A stretch of 14,281 nucleotides of DNA from CAYRJA01 sp964424455 (GTDB taxonomy: Bacteria; Bacteroidota; Bacteroidia; Chitinophagales; UBA10324): contig CAYRJA010000085.1 in the NCBI GenBank assembly GCA_964424455.1, positions 1 to 14,281 on the forward strand. Reading direction: 5' to 3'. The notes under the pieces were generated by a model. It saw only the letters and a program-made list of their open reading frames with translations, had not been told where the DNA came from and did no database searches. The stretch's first letter is position 1. Each line of letters opens with the position of its first letter. Below, piece by piece: positions 1 through 6,875 of the stretch. Both the position numbers and the translations under genes were made by a program.

Positions 1-1339
1 TATTATCCGAATGTCCGAATGTAAATTGATACGCAAACTCCTGTAACCATCCATTGTATTGAATCTTACTGAGCAAAACTGTCTGGTATGAAGTATCAAA
101 GGGAACAAAAATATCCGGCATAATTCCTCCGCCACCATATACTACTCTGCCACGAGATGTATAATATTTTGTAGTATCCTGTACCTGAATGCTGTCTTTG
201 TTAGTCAGCTCTCCGTGTGAGTAGCGGTGTGCTATATCTTGATAATATTTTTCCACTCCTTCAGAGTAAGATTTCTGAATACAGCGTCCGGAAGGAGTAT
301 AGTATTTTGCAATCGTCAGACGGACAGCGGAGCCGTCGTTCAAATCATATTGTTCCTGTACCAGCCCTTTTCCAAAAGATCGCCTTCCGATAATGGTTGC
401 CCTATCCCAATCCTGCAATGCTCCTGCAACAATTTCACTTGCCGATGCTGATCCTTCGTCTATCAACACACACAATTCTCCTTCTTCAAAAATACCTTCC
501 TTATGTGCTTTATATTCTTTCTTAGGATAAGCCCTTCCTTTTGTGTAAACCAGTAGTTTGTTTTTATCAATAAACTCATCAAGAATTTCAGTTGCCTGAT
601 CCAATATGCCGCCGCCATTTCCGCGCAAGTCGAAAATAAGTTTTTTCATTCCCTGCTTCTTCAGACTTTCTAATGCCTGCTTAAATTCATCATAGGTAGT
701 GCTGCTGAACCTTTGCAATTTGATGTACCCAATTCCGTTGTCCATCAGGAAGGAGGCATCAATGCTGTTGTAAGGAATAACTCCTCGGGTAATAGTAAAA
801 TATAGTATTTCTTTCGTGCCTCTGCGCTTTATACCCACTTTCACTATAGAGTTTCTTGCTCCTTTCAGTTTTTTGACAATCATTTCATCCGTTAACCCTT
901 TCCCTGTTGCAGATGAATCATTAACAGAAACGATACGATCTCCCTTTTCAAGTCCGACTTTTGCCGAAGGTCCGTTGGCTATTACACTCAGCACTGTTAC
1001 AGTATCTTCAATTCTGAAGAATTCAATTCCTATTCCCTCAAAATTCCCCATCAGATCCTGATTTATTCCAACTAATTTTTCAACCGGTATATAAATAGAG
1101 TGTGGATCCAGTTTTGAAAGCATATCCTCAATTACACTCTGTTCAAGCTTCGTACCGTTTACCGTATCTACATATTTCGCATTAATATATTGAAGCACTT
1201 CATCAAAGTCAGAATTATTGTCGGGGGAAAATAAGAGCCGCTTGCCGGTTGACCCCTGCAGCATCACACCGATTTGAATTCCAAATACAAGAACTACTGC
1301 AAATACCAGCGGGAGCCATACTTTAAATTTAGTTTGCAT
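1..1339 (-). CDS. S41 family C-terminal processing protease (CtpA/Prc-like), partial
   Basis: Serine protease that degrades or trims proteins in the periplasm. The gene starts at ATG 1339-1337 and remains open to the left edge (446 codons visible), so the C-terminus is missing. Residues about 7-27 form one hydrophobic segment, likely a signal anchor. A region with LDPHSIYI near residue 78 precedes a PDZ domain at about 97-187 (begins GNFEGIGIEF). The catalytic core shows the S41 signature GSASASE, with the nucleophile by family alignment at Ser299, and GRRSFGKGLVQ, with the general base Lys324 exactly 25 residues later as in E. coli Prc, plus Gln328. All catalytic residues are therefore present. 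It is divergently oriented from murQ across a 138-bp gap. Family assignment is secure; the substrate is unknown. Confidence 0.95.
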   Translation of the reverse strand, partial: MQTKFKVWLPLVFAVVLVFGIQIGVMLQGSTGKRLLFSPDNNSDFDEVLQYINAKYVDTVNGTKLEQSVIEDMLSKLDPHSIYIPVEKLVGINQDLMGNFEGIGIEFFRIEDTVTVLSVIANGPSAKVGLEKGDRIVSVNDSSATGKGLTDEMIVKKLKGARNSIVKVGIKRRGTKEILYFTITRGVIPYNSIDASFLMDNGIGYIKLQRFSSTTYDEFKQALESLKKQGMKKLIFDLRGNGGGILDQATEILDEFIDKNKLLVYTKGRAYPKKEYKAHKEGIFEEGELCVLIDEGSASASEIVAGALQDWDRATIIGRRSFGKGLVQEQYDLNDGSAVRLTIAKYYTPSGRCIQKSYSEGVEKYYQDIAHRYSHGELTNKDSIQVQDTTKYYTSRGRVVYGGGGIMPDIFVPFDTSYQTVLLSKIQYNGWLQEFAYQFTFGHSDN

Positions 1340-1389
1340 TAATTTATAATTGCGCGCAAAGAAACAACTTTTTGTTCAGCGGTTGAAAG

Positions 1390-1427
1390 GTGTATTTGAA
1401 GATTAGCTGCAATAATGTGTATTTGAA
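1390..1427. repeat. 11-bp direct repeat in the S41/murQ divergent spacer
   Basis: GTGTATTTGAA occurs at 1390-1400 and again at 1417-1427, 27 bp apart start to start, in the spacer between two divergent genes. It could be a paired regulator site or chance in AT-rich DNA. Apart from this repeat and the murQ promoter box, the 1340-1477 spacer shows nothing I recognise. Confidence 0.35.
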
Positions 1428-1463
1428 TTCTCATCTTCAAAGATTTCATCTGTTCATTCTCAT

Positions 1464-1471
1464 TACTTTTG
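1464..1471 (+). promoter_or_regulatory. Bacteroidota -7 promoter box (TAnnTTTG) of murQ
   Basis: TACTTTTG matches TAnnTTTG exactly and ends 6 bp before the ATG at 1478. Transcription from it would start at or next to the start codon, giving a leaderless or nearly leaderless mRNA. I see no -33 TTTG/TTG element at the usual 17-23 bp spacing, so the call rests on the -7 box alone. Confidence 0.5.
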
Positions 1472-1477
1472 CATTCT

Positions 1478-2296
1478 ATGAATACAATAAAAAAGATTAC
1501 AGAAGAATCATCGAGCTACCACCGTCTTGAAGAAATGAGCATACATGATTTGCTTACCAATATTAATAAGGAAGATAAAACTGTTGCAGATGTTGTGGAG
1601 AAGGCAATTCCGCAGATTGAGAAATTAGTTGAACACATTGTTCTGAAGATGAAAGAGGGAGGAAGACTGTTTTACATTGGCTCAGGTACAAGCGGACGAC
1701 TCGGCATCGTTGACGCTTCAGAATGTCCGCCTACATTCGGTGTGGAGCAGGGATTAGTAATGGGACTGATTGCAGGCGGAGACAATGCTATCCGTAAAGC
1801 ACAGGAGTTTGCAGAAGATAATCCTGAGCAAGGCTGGAAAGATTTGCAGAGCTGTAACATCAACACAAAAGATACGGTGATAGGTATTACTGCCTCTGGC
1901 ACTACACCTTATGTAGTGGGCGCTATTGAAAAATGTAAAGCTAACAGTATTCAAACCGGTTGTATTACCTGTAACCCCAACACTCCATTGGCAGGTGTTA
2001 CAGATTTTCCTGTTGAAGTAATTACAGGTCCTGAATTTGTAACAGGCAGTACACGCATGAAAGCAGGCACTGCCCAGAAATTAGTGCTGAATATGATTTC
2101 CACTTCTGTGATGATTCAGTTAGGAAGAGTACTCGACAATAAAATGATAGATATGCAGCTTACGAATGAAAAGCTGATTGACCGCGGCGCAAAATTACTA
2201 TCCCGCCAATTTGCATGGGACTATAAACGGGCACGAGCTATTTTATTAGAATTTGGCAGCGTACGGACTGTTCTGGAAAAACACAGAAGAAGATAA
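1478..2296 (+). CDS. murQ: N-acetylmuramic acid 6-phosphate etherase
   Basis: Cytoplasmic enzyme that cleaves the lactyl ether of MurNAc-6-phosphate to GlcNAc-6-phosphate and D-lactate, a step of peptidoglycan recycling. The 272-residue product begins TEESSSYHRLEEMS, the MurQ N-terminal pattern. A SIS sugar-phosphate fold follows, with YIGSGTSGRLGIVDASECPP (residues 66-85), ASGTTPYVVG and TGSTRMKAGTAQKL. Glu82 (in SECPPTF) and Glu113 (in FAEDNPEQG) line up with the catalytic Glu83 and Glu114 of the E. coli enzyme. It is somewhat shorter than the roughly 300-residue E. coli protein at the C-terminus. I chose ATG 1478: the TTG at 1469 is in frame but lies inside the -7 promoter box. No MurK or transporter gene is adjacent. 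Confidence 0.96.
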   Translation: MNTIKKITEESSSYHRLEEMSIHDLLTNINKEDKTVADVVEKAIPQIEKLVEHIVLKMKEGGRLFYIGSGTSGRLGIVDASECPPTFGVEQGLVMGLIAGGDNAIRKAQEFAEDNPEQGWKDLQSCNINTKDTVIGITASGTTPYVVGAIEKCKANSIQTGCITCNPNTPLAGVTDFPVEVITGPEFVTGSTRMKAGTAQKLVLNMISTSVMIQLGRVLDNKMIDMQLTNEKLIDRGAKLLSRQFAWDYKRARAILLEFGSVRTVLEKHRRR

Positions 2297-2318
2297 TTAG
2301 TTGATTGAGGAATTTGGT

Positions 2319-2343
2319 AATATTGGAATTGAAAACCAATATT
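2319..2343 (+). repeat. Perfect 8-bp inverted repeat at the start of the downstream gene
   Basis: AATATTGG (2319-2326) and CCAATATT (2336-2343) flank a 9-nt spacer between murQ and the next gene. The right arm runs into the first candidate TTG start at 2342. No good T-run follows, so it is a poor intrinsic terminator. It could be an operator or an RNA hairpin covering the start. Confidence 0.45.
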
Positions 2344-2938
2344 GATTTTGCATACTATTGAACCTTATTTCAACTGGCGCGATCTCTACATAGCAGAAGA
2401 AGATAAACTTTCTCCTTTCTATGAACGGGAGTACAGTGAGTTTGAATTTTCCAAAACTATTTACAATTACTATATCCATCCACAGTGGGATGAGTTTGGT
2501 TCGCCAACGCTCTACCTGAAAGTCTTGTATGTGGATTATATCAATAACTTCTCAATCATTGAATTTATAGGAGAGTGGAACGATGCTATCGGCAATGATA
2601 TTATGTTTCTTAAACGTGAAATAATTGATCCGATGATAGAACAGGGTATCAACAAGTTTATTCTTCTTGGTGAAAATGTACTGAACTTCCACGCCTCTGA
2701 CGATTGCTATTATGAAGAATGGTATGAAGAAATTGCTGAAGAAGGCGGCTGGATTGCTGCACTTGGTTTCCGCGATCATGTAGTAACAGAAATGAGAAGC
2801 CAGCGACTGGAGCATTATATATATATGGGTGAAAAATTCAACGATCTGAACTGGCGGATGATAAAGCCGCAGTTTCTGCCGGAAGTGATTGAAGATATTT
2901 TATTAAAGCCAAAGTCCCTGAATGAAGCACAGGAATAA
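2342..2938 (+). CDS. Conserved hypothetical protein of Bacteroidota (non-ATG start)
   Basis: A 196-198 residue acidic protein with no signal peptide or membrane span, so probably cytoplasmic. It is rich in aromatic and acidic residues (EPYFNWRDLYIAEED, YNYYIHPQWDEFGSPTLY, FIGEWNDAIGNDIMFLKRE, GENVLNFHASDDCYYEEWY). I recognise this pattern from conserved uncharacterised Bacteroidota proteins but know no function. The reading frame has no ATG before codon 90, so the start must be TTG 2342, TTG 2348 or less likely ATT 2357. The conserved-looking part begins around IEPYFNW, so nothing important is lost either way. It lies 45 bp after murQ on the same strand and may be cotranscribed with it. Confidence 0.85.
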   Translation: MILHTIEPYFNWRDLYIAEEDKLSPFYEREYSEFEFSKTIYNYYIHPQWDEFGSPTLYLKVLYVDYINNFSIIEFIGEWNDAIGNDIMFLKREIIDPMIEQGINKFILLGENVLNFHASDDCYYEEWYEEIAEEGGWIAALGFRDHVVTEMRSQRLEHYIYMGEKFNDLNWRMIKPQFLPEVIEDILLKPKSLNEAQE

Positions 2939-3047
2939 ATAAAGTACCATCAAAGAACGGATGAAAGGTTTATCAGTAAGATAATCGCTGTACACATTTC
3001 ATAGCTGTATGTGAATAGAAATTTATCGGATTAACTTAATGACTGAT

Positions 3048-3055
3048 TAGATTTG
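3048..3055 (+). promoter_or_regulatory. -7 promoter box (TAnnTTTG) of the PorP/SprF gene
   Basis: TAGATTTG matches TAnnTTTG and ends 7 bp before ATG 3063, implying a very short or absent 5' leader. No -33 element is evident at the expected distance. The rest of the 2939-3062 spacer shows nothing recognisable. Confidence 0.45.
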
Positions 3056-3062
3056 ATTATTC

Positions 3063-4088
3063 ATGAAGCGAAAGAAATTGTTATCCGGCATAAATAATTA
3101 TTCTGTTACACTATTTATTCTTTCAAATCTGTTCTCCGTTTTCTCATCTGCTCAGGACATTCACTTCTCTGAATTTTATGCTTCTCCCCTATTAGTAAAC
3201 CCTGCTAAAACCGGATTCATCAACGGTGACTACAGATTCACCGCAGTTTATCGCAGTCAGTGGGGAAGTGTTACAGTTCCATACCATACAGTGGCTGTAT
3301 CATCGGACTTGAGCATTACTCAGGACAAAAACAAAAAAAATATTATCGGAGCCGGTATTGTTTTTTTTAATGATAAAGCCGGTGATGCACAGCTCAGTAA
3401 TACTTATGCGGGTCTTTCGCTGGCTTATCACAAATCCATAGATAACTTTCAGCAGCAATATCTCAGTGCAGGCATATCAGTCTCCTATACTTCCTGTACG
3501 ATTGATTATACAGGCATGCGCTGGAACGAACAATACAAAGGTGGCATACTTACTGAAACACTTTCAGCAAATTCAACTTCATATTGGGATTTGTCAGCCG
3601 GCGCTGAATACAATTTTTTATATAGCAAAAATCAAAATTTTAGTGCCGGCTTTGCAGTTTATCACCTAAACCAACCTGTAAACACTTTTTTCGGTGACGC
3701 CACCTCATATATTCAACGGAAATATATGCTTAACGCGGGCGTAAGCATTCCAATGCAGACACGGTTAACTGTGTTTCCTAAATTATATTTTGCAAATCAG
3801 GGTCCGTACCATGAAACTATTTTCGGCAGTCTTTTCCGATACAATCTGAATAATTCTTCACAAGGTTACTATGGTGTTTACTTCGGTGGATTTGTAAGGT
3901 GGAATGATGCAATGATTTTTACCACTCGTTTTGATCTGAATAATCTTTCCATGAGTTTCAGTTACGATGTAAACTACTCCCGACTTGCGGGAGTAAGCCA
4001 TTCACTGGGCGGACCGGAACTCTCTCTTCTCTATACAGGAAATATTTTCAAAAACTATCATAAAAAAATTTATTGCCCTCGCTTTTGA
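3063..4088 (+). CDS. PorP/SprF family type IX secretion system membrane protein
   Basis: Predicted outer-membrane beta-barrel protein of 341 residues. A signal peptide spans about residues 1-31 (basic MKRKK start, hydrophobic core, cleavage after SSAQ). The mature N-terminus DIHFSEFYASPLLVNPAKTG followed by FTAVYRSQWGSV is the family hallmark (Q-D-x-x-F-S-x-[FY]-x-x-x-P-x-x-x-N-P-A, then YRxQW). The remainder alternates short aromatic-rich strands and glycine turns, as in a barrel. Family members act with the type IX secretion system, often alongside substrates carrying type B C-terminal domains, and such a substrate is encoded at 11372-14281. No PorK/L/M/N genes are nearby, so this looks like one of the multiple orphan PorP-like paralogues common in this phylum. 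It converges on tilS with a 42-bp gap and no visible terminator. Confidence 0.93.
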   Translation: MKRKKLLSGINNYSVTLFILSNLFSVFSSAQDIHFSEFYASPLLVNPAKTGFINGDYRFTAVYRSQWGSVTVPYHTVAVSSDLSITQDKNKKNIIGAGIVFFNDKAGDAQLSNTYAGLSLAYHKSIDNFQQQYLSAGISVSYTSCTIDYTGMRWNEQYKGGILTETLSANSTSYWDLSAGAEYNFLYSKNQNFSAGFAVYHLNQPVNTFFGDATSYIQRKYMLNAGVSIPMQTRLTVFPKLYFANQGPYHETIFGSLFRYNLNNSSQGYYGVYFGGFVRWNDAMIFTTRFDLNNLSMSFSYDVNYSRLAGVSHSLGGPELSLLYTGNIFKNYHKKIYCPRF

Positions 4089-4130
4089 TGGAGTGCCAAA
4101 TCGGACATTAATTACTTCTAAAACAAACAT

Positions 4131-5471
4131 TCATCTACCCTTCTCAGTTGAAAGTTTTATTACAAATATTTTCTCAGTTGATGTTTTAATCTTAAATCGC
4201 TCATCTATTCTTTCTCCGATAATACAGGCAATTCTACCTGCAACATCAAGAACATAAATATTCTCTTTTTCTGTAAGTGGTATTTTCCTGTCAATGAGGT
4301 AATCACTGATTTTCTTTTTCTTGTTGTTCATACCGAGAGGATAAAAATAATCTCCCTTTTTCCATCTTCTGATTATAAGAGGTGATTTAAGTTTTGATAT
4401 ATCCAGACAATTAATGGTGCTGTCGTTAGGAATTTTGAAAGAGGCGACCTCTTTTATTTCTGTTACCATGCTGAGATGACGGATTGATAATTTCTGATTT
4501 TTTATTTCAAGTAAATATTCCTGCTGCTGTTCTTCTTCAACCGGAGAAATCAATAAATATTTTCTATCTCTGATAATTCTGTGGGAGGATGAGAAAAATT
4601 GCTTCCCGGATTCTCCATTTAAACATTCAATAATTTTCTGAACAATAGACTCATTAAAATGAAAAGGTTTTAATATTTCAAATAATACTGTCTGAACTCC
4701 CTGTAAATTTTTTAATGTTCCAATTGAAATACGAAAACCATTTCCTTCTTGCTGTAACAGTTTTTTTGAAAGTCTGTTTATCTCCTTCTTATATATCTGT
4801 TCTACATCACTAAAATACCTGATAGATTTTGCAACTGATTCTTCAAATTGTGGATTGATATTTCTCAATAATGGTATTACCTGTAGCCGTATCTTATTTC
4901 TCTCATACTTAGTTAGTTCATTTGAACTATCCACCCTGAATTTGATTTTATTTTCTTTTACAAAAGTTTCAATCTCACTCCGTTTAGCAAACAGTAATGG
5001 ACGAATTACTTTCCCGTTCTTAGGGAGAATACCATGCATTCCTGCTATTCCGGTTCCTTTTACTAAGTTCAGTAAAACCGTTTCAATTGAATCGTTCAGA
5101 TGATGAGCCGTTGCTATAAAATGGTAACCGTTTTCTTTTCTGATTTTTTCAAACCAATCATACCGCAACTCACGGGCCGCCATTTGAATGGAGAGTTTTT
5201 TTTCTGTCGTAAATTTTTCGGTTTCTAATCTTACTGAGAAAAATTTTACTCCCATCTTCTCTGCCAATGCTGCAACGAATGCTTCATCTTCATCTGATTC
5301 TTTTCCTCTCAGTTGAAAATTACAGTGTGCAATTCCAAAATTTTGTTTTGTTCTGTAAAATAATTCGGTAAGAGTAACTGAATCTGCACCTCCGCTCACT
5401 GCAAGAAGTATAGGAGAATGAGGTGGGAATAGTTTTTCGGAATTTATAAACTCAGAAAACTGCTGAATCAT
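4131..5471 (-). CDS. tilS: tRNA(Ile)-lysidine synthase
   Basis: Converts C34 of the CAU-anticodon isoleucine tRNA to lysidine using lysine and ATP, so that AUA is read as isoleucine. The 446-residue length matches full-length TilS. The ATP pyrophosphatase P-loop SGGADS is at residues 26-31, followed by IAHCNFQLRGKESDEDEAF and the IATAHHLNDSIETVLLNLVKG segment typical of the N-type ATPase domain. A helical middle domain follows. The C-terminal domain carries IIRRWKKGDYFYPLGMNNKK and KISDYLIDRKIP. The gene starts at ATG 5471. A near-match to the -7 box (CAACTTTG on the minus strand, 5491-5498) lies upstream. It is divergent from the EGF-like lipoprotein gene. Confidence 0.96.
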   Translation of the reverse strand: MIQQFSEFINSEKLFPPHSPILLAVSGGADSVTLTELFYRTKQNFGIAHCNFQLRGKESDEDEAFVAALAEKMGVKFFSVRLETEKFTTEKKLSIQMAARELRYDWFEKIRKENGYHFIATAHHLNDSIETVLLNLVKGTGIAGMHGILPKNGKVIRPLLFAKRSEIETFVKENKIKFRVDSSNELTKYERNKIRLQVIPLLRNINPQFEESVAKSIRYFSDVEQIYKKEINRLSKKLLQQEGNGFRISIGTLKNLQGVQTVLFEILKPFHFNESIVQKIIECLNGESGKQFFSSSHRIIRDRKYLLISPVEEEQQQEYLLEIKNQKLSIRHLSMVTEIKEVASFKIPNDSTINCLDISKLKSPLIIRRWKKGDYFYPLGMNNKKKKISDYLIDRKIPLTEKENIYVLDVAGRIACIIGERIDERFKIKTSTEKIFVIKLSTEKGR

Positions 5472-5543
5472 CTTATAGTTTTAAGCACAGCAAAGTTGTC
5501 ATTAATTTTTTCAGATAGAAATTTCTGAATTCAATACTTCATT

Positions 5544-5551
5544 TATATTTG
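5544..5551 (+). promoter_or_regulatory. -7 promoter box (TAnnTTTG) of the EGF-like lipoprotein gene
   Basis: TATATTTG matches the consensus exactly and lies 33 bp before ATG 5585. No convincing -33 element is present. A 10-bp palindrome AGAAATTTCT sits just upstream at 5517-5526. Confidence 0.5.
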
Positions 5552-5584
5552 CCTCCGAATCAAAACTTCTAAATCTAAAATCTT

Positions 5585-6082
5585 ATGAAAAAATTTACCC
5601 TTAGTGCTATTCTGGCTTTTGTTTTATCATTGTCAGTAGCTGTTATTTATTCTTCCTGTAAAAAGGATCCTTGTAAAGATGTTGTATGTCAAAATGATGG
5701 CGTATGCGACGATGGTACTTGTGATTGTACAACCGGATATGAGGGCGATGATTGCAGTACAGAATGGAGAGCTAAGTTTATTGCCAGTTACAAATCATCC
5801 GGTACAGATAATACGGGAGGTACTTATACCGATATCCCTACAAATATTGCTACTTCGAGTTCAGGTGTTAGTAAAATCATTATAAATATTACCGGTGCCT
5901 TCTCTTTTACCGCTACTTTAACTTCATCCACAACTTTTACAGTAGATAATCAAACTGTTTCAGGTTATACCTACTCAGGAACAGGAACACTTAGCGGCAG
6001 CAACATTGCTTTATCACTTACTGAAGTTGAGGTTGCAACAAGTACCACTACAATTTATACGTTAAACATGGTAAAGATTTAA
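5585..6082 (+). CDS. Lipoprotein with one EGF-like domain
   Basis: A 165-residue predicted lipoprotein. The signal sequence MKKFTLSAILAFVLSLSVAV runs to a lipobox ending SSC, with lipidated Cys25. Next comes a compact six-cysteine module: Cys30, 35, 41, 46, 48 and 57, spaced C-x4-C-x5-C-x4-C-x-C-x8-C, ending CDCTTGYEGDDC. That end fits the EGF signature C-x-C-x5-G-x2-C. The remaining 100 or so residues are rich in Ser, Thr, Gly and Val with alternating hydrophobic residues, suggesting a beta-sandwich or lipocalin-like fold that I cannot assign. EGF-like lipoproteins recur in Bacteroidota and are presumed to bind surface partners; the ligand is unknown. It has its own promoter and terminator and is probably monocistronic. 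Confidence 0.88.
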   Translation: MKKFTLSAILAFVLSLSVAVIYSSCKKDPCKDVVCQNDGVCDDGTCDCTTGYEGDDCSTEWRAKFIASYKSSGTDNTGGTYTDIPTNIATSSSGVSKIIINITGAFSFTATLTSSTTFTVDNQTVSGYTYSGTGTLSGSNIALSLTEVEVATSTTTIYTLNMVKI

Positions 6083-6096
6083 TAGAGTCTTTCTAT

Positions 6097-6138
6097 AAAC
6101 TAAAAAAGCCCTCTGAATTTCAGGGGGCTTTTTAGTTT
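6097..6138. terminator. Bidirectional intrinsic terminator
   Basis: A strong hairpin lies between two convergent genes. The left arm AAACTAAAAAAGCCCTCTGA pairs with the right arm CAGGGGGCTTTTTAGTTT across a short AT loop, with one bulged A and one G-T/mismatch position. The A-run and T-run flanking the GC core give a U-tract in either direction, so it serves both the EGF-like lipoprotein gene (+) and the lipoprotein pair (-). Confidence 0.9.
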
Positions 6139-6152
6139 GTGTGATATTCACT

Positions 6153-6296
6153 TTACTTTTTCTGTCCTTCATTTTTAGATTGATCAGAAAGTCCTTTCAA
6201 TCCTTTTTTTGTTGGTTGTTGTTCCTTAGACTGATCGGAAAGTCCTTTTAATCCTTTCCCGTTATCCTGTGACTGATTAGAAAGTCCCTTCAATCC
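6153..6296 (-). repeat. Three-copy GLKGLS[ND]QS coding repeat
   Basis: The 3' end of the lipoprotein gene encodes GLKGLSNQS, GLKGLSDQS and GLKGLSDQS separated by 5- and 8-residue charged linkers. The DNA copies differ at several third positions (for example TCCTTTCAATCC, TCCTTTTAATCC and TCCCTTCAATCC on the plus strand), so the duplication is not brand new and the peptide appears to be maintained. Confidence 0.85.
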
Positions 6297-6584
6297 ACCG
6301 GGTTTCTGTGGTGCAGGAGCAGATGGTTTCGTTGTTGGTTTTATAGCTCCTTTCTTTTTAGCAACATTAAGTATTGAATCTGCCTTTGCCTGCGCCAGTG
6401 TCATATATGATTTCAGGCAATCATCTTTAAGCGACTGTCTTAAAGTCACAAGACGTGCATTAACGGTCGAGTCAATCTTTAAATTATCTTTTATTGCCTG
6501 TTCGGCAGAGTTGTCGTTTTTACAACTGTTGAAGGCAATAGCGAAAGCTAATCCGCTTGCCAGTATTGCAAATGTTTTTCTCAT
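6153..6584 (-). CDS. Small lipoprotein with three GLKGLSxQS repeats
   Basis: A 143-residue predicted lipoprotein of unknown function. The signal MRKTFAILASGLAFAIAF leads to a lipobox NSC with Cys21. Residues 22-75 form a probable helical segment containing KIDS, then Cys 20 residues after its Lys, then DSI 13 residues after that Cys. The same register occurs in the neighbour at 6617-6856, so the two look like tandem paralogues. A Lys/Pro/Thr-rich linker (about 77-96) leads to a charged tail (97-143) holding three copies of GLKGLS[ND]QS. The tail has no counterpart in the neighbour and is likely disordered and exposed. The gene starts at ATG 6584, 32 bp after the neighbour ends, so the two probably form an operon ended by the 6097-6138 terminator. 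Confidence 0.85.
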   Translation of the reverse strand: MRKTFAILASGLAFAIAFNSCKNDNSAEQAIKDNLKIDSTVNARLVTLRQSLKDDCLKSYMTLAQAKADSILNVAKKKGAIKPTTKPSAPAPQKPGGLKGLSNQSQDNGKGLKGLSDQSKEQQPTKKGLKGLSDQSKNEGQKK

Positions 6585-6616
6585 GTTCGTTTTGTCTTTT
6601 TAAGAGTGAGTTTAAA

Positions 6617-6856
6617 TTATTTGATGACTAATCCGTTTGCTTTACAAATGGAATCACTCATCATTTTCACCACAGAGGCGCTTTGTGCCTGACAGGCGTT
6701 GTTTACAGAATCTGTAAGAGCCGCAGAACTTACTGTATAAAGTGAATCAATTTTTGCCTGAATGATAGCGGGATCCATAGGCTTAATGCTCTGGCATCCA
6801 ACTATTGAGAGAGTAAGTAGGCATCCTCCCACTAAGAAGGCGAATGTTTTTTTCAT
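6617..6856 (-). CDS. Very small lipoprotein, paralogue of its downstream neighbour
   Basis: A 79-residue predicted lipoprotein. The signal MKKTFAFLVGGCLLTLSI leads to a lipobox VGC with Cys21. The mature part is only about 58 residues: KIDS near residue 35, Cys55, and MSDSICKANG near the end. Signal peptide and mature core align without gaps to the first 80 or so residues of the 6153-6584 product (A-x-I, KIDS, Cys, DSI in the same spacing). The function is unknown; size and coiled-helix appearance recall small envelope lipoproteins, but there is no specific match. First gene of a two-gene unit, preceded by a well-formed promoter. The start is ATG 6856. Confidence 0.82.
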   Translation of the reverse strand: MKKTFAFLVGGCLLTLSIVGCQSIKPMDPAIIQAKIDSLYTVSSAALTDSVNNACQAQSASVVKMMSDSICKANGLVIK

Positions 6857-6875
6857 AATTTTGTTTTTGAGGAGT

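Noticed and set aside
816..1061. Plus-strand frame across the S41 protease gene
   Set aside because: Antisense to the PDZ domain coding region; composition explained by the real gene.
1469..1471. TTG start for murQ
   Set aside because: It lies inside the TAnnTTTG promoter box and adds residues not needed by the family; ATG 1478 fits better.
1672..1954. Two overlapping minus-strand frames within murQ
   Set aside because: Shadows of the murQ coding frame with no independent signal.
4089..4130. Search for a terminator between the convergent PorP/SprF and tilS genes
   Set aside because: No stem with a U-tract was found in this 42-bp gap.
5517..5526. Palindrome AGAAATTTCT between tilS and the EGF-like lipoprotein gene
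   Set aside because: Ten A/T-rich palindromic bases are expected by chance at this composition; noted only as context.
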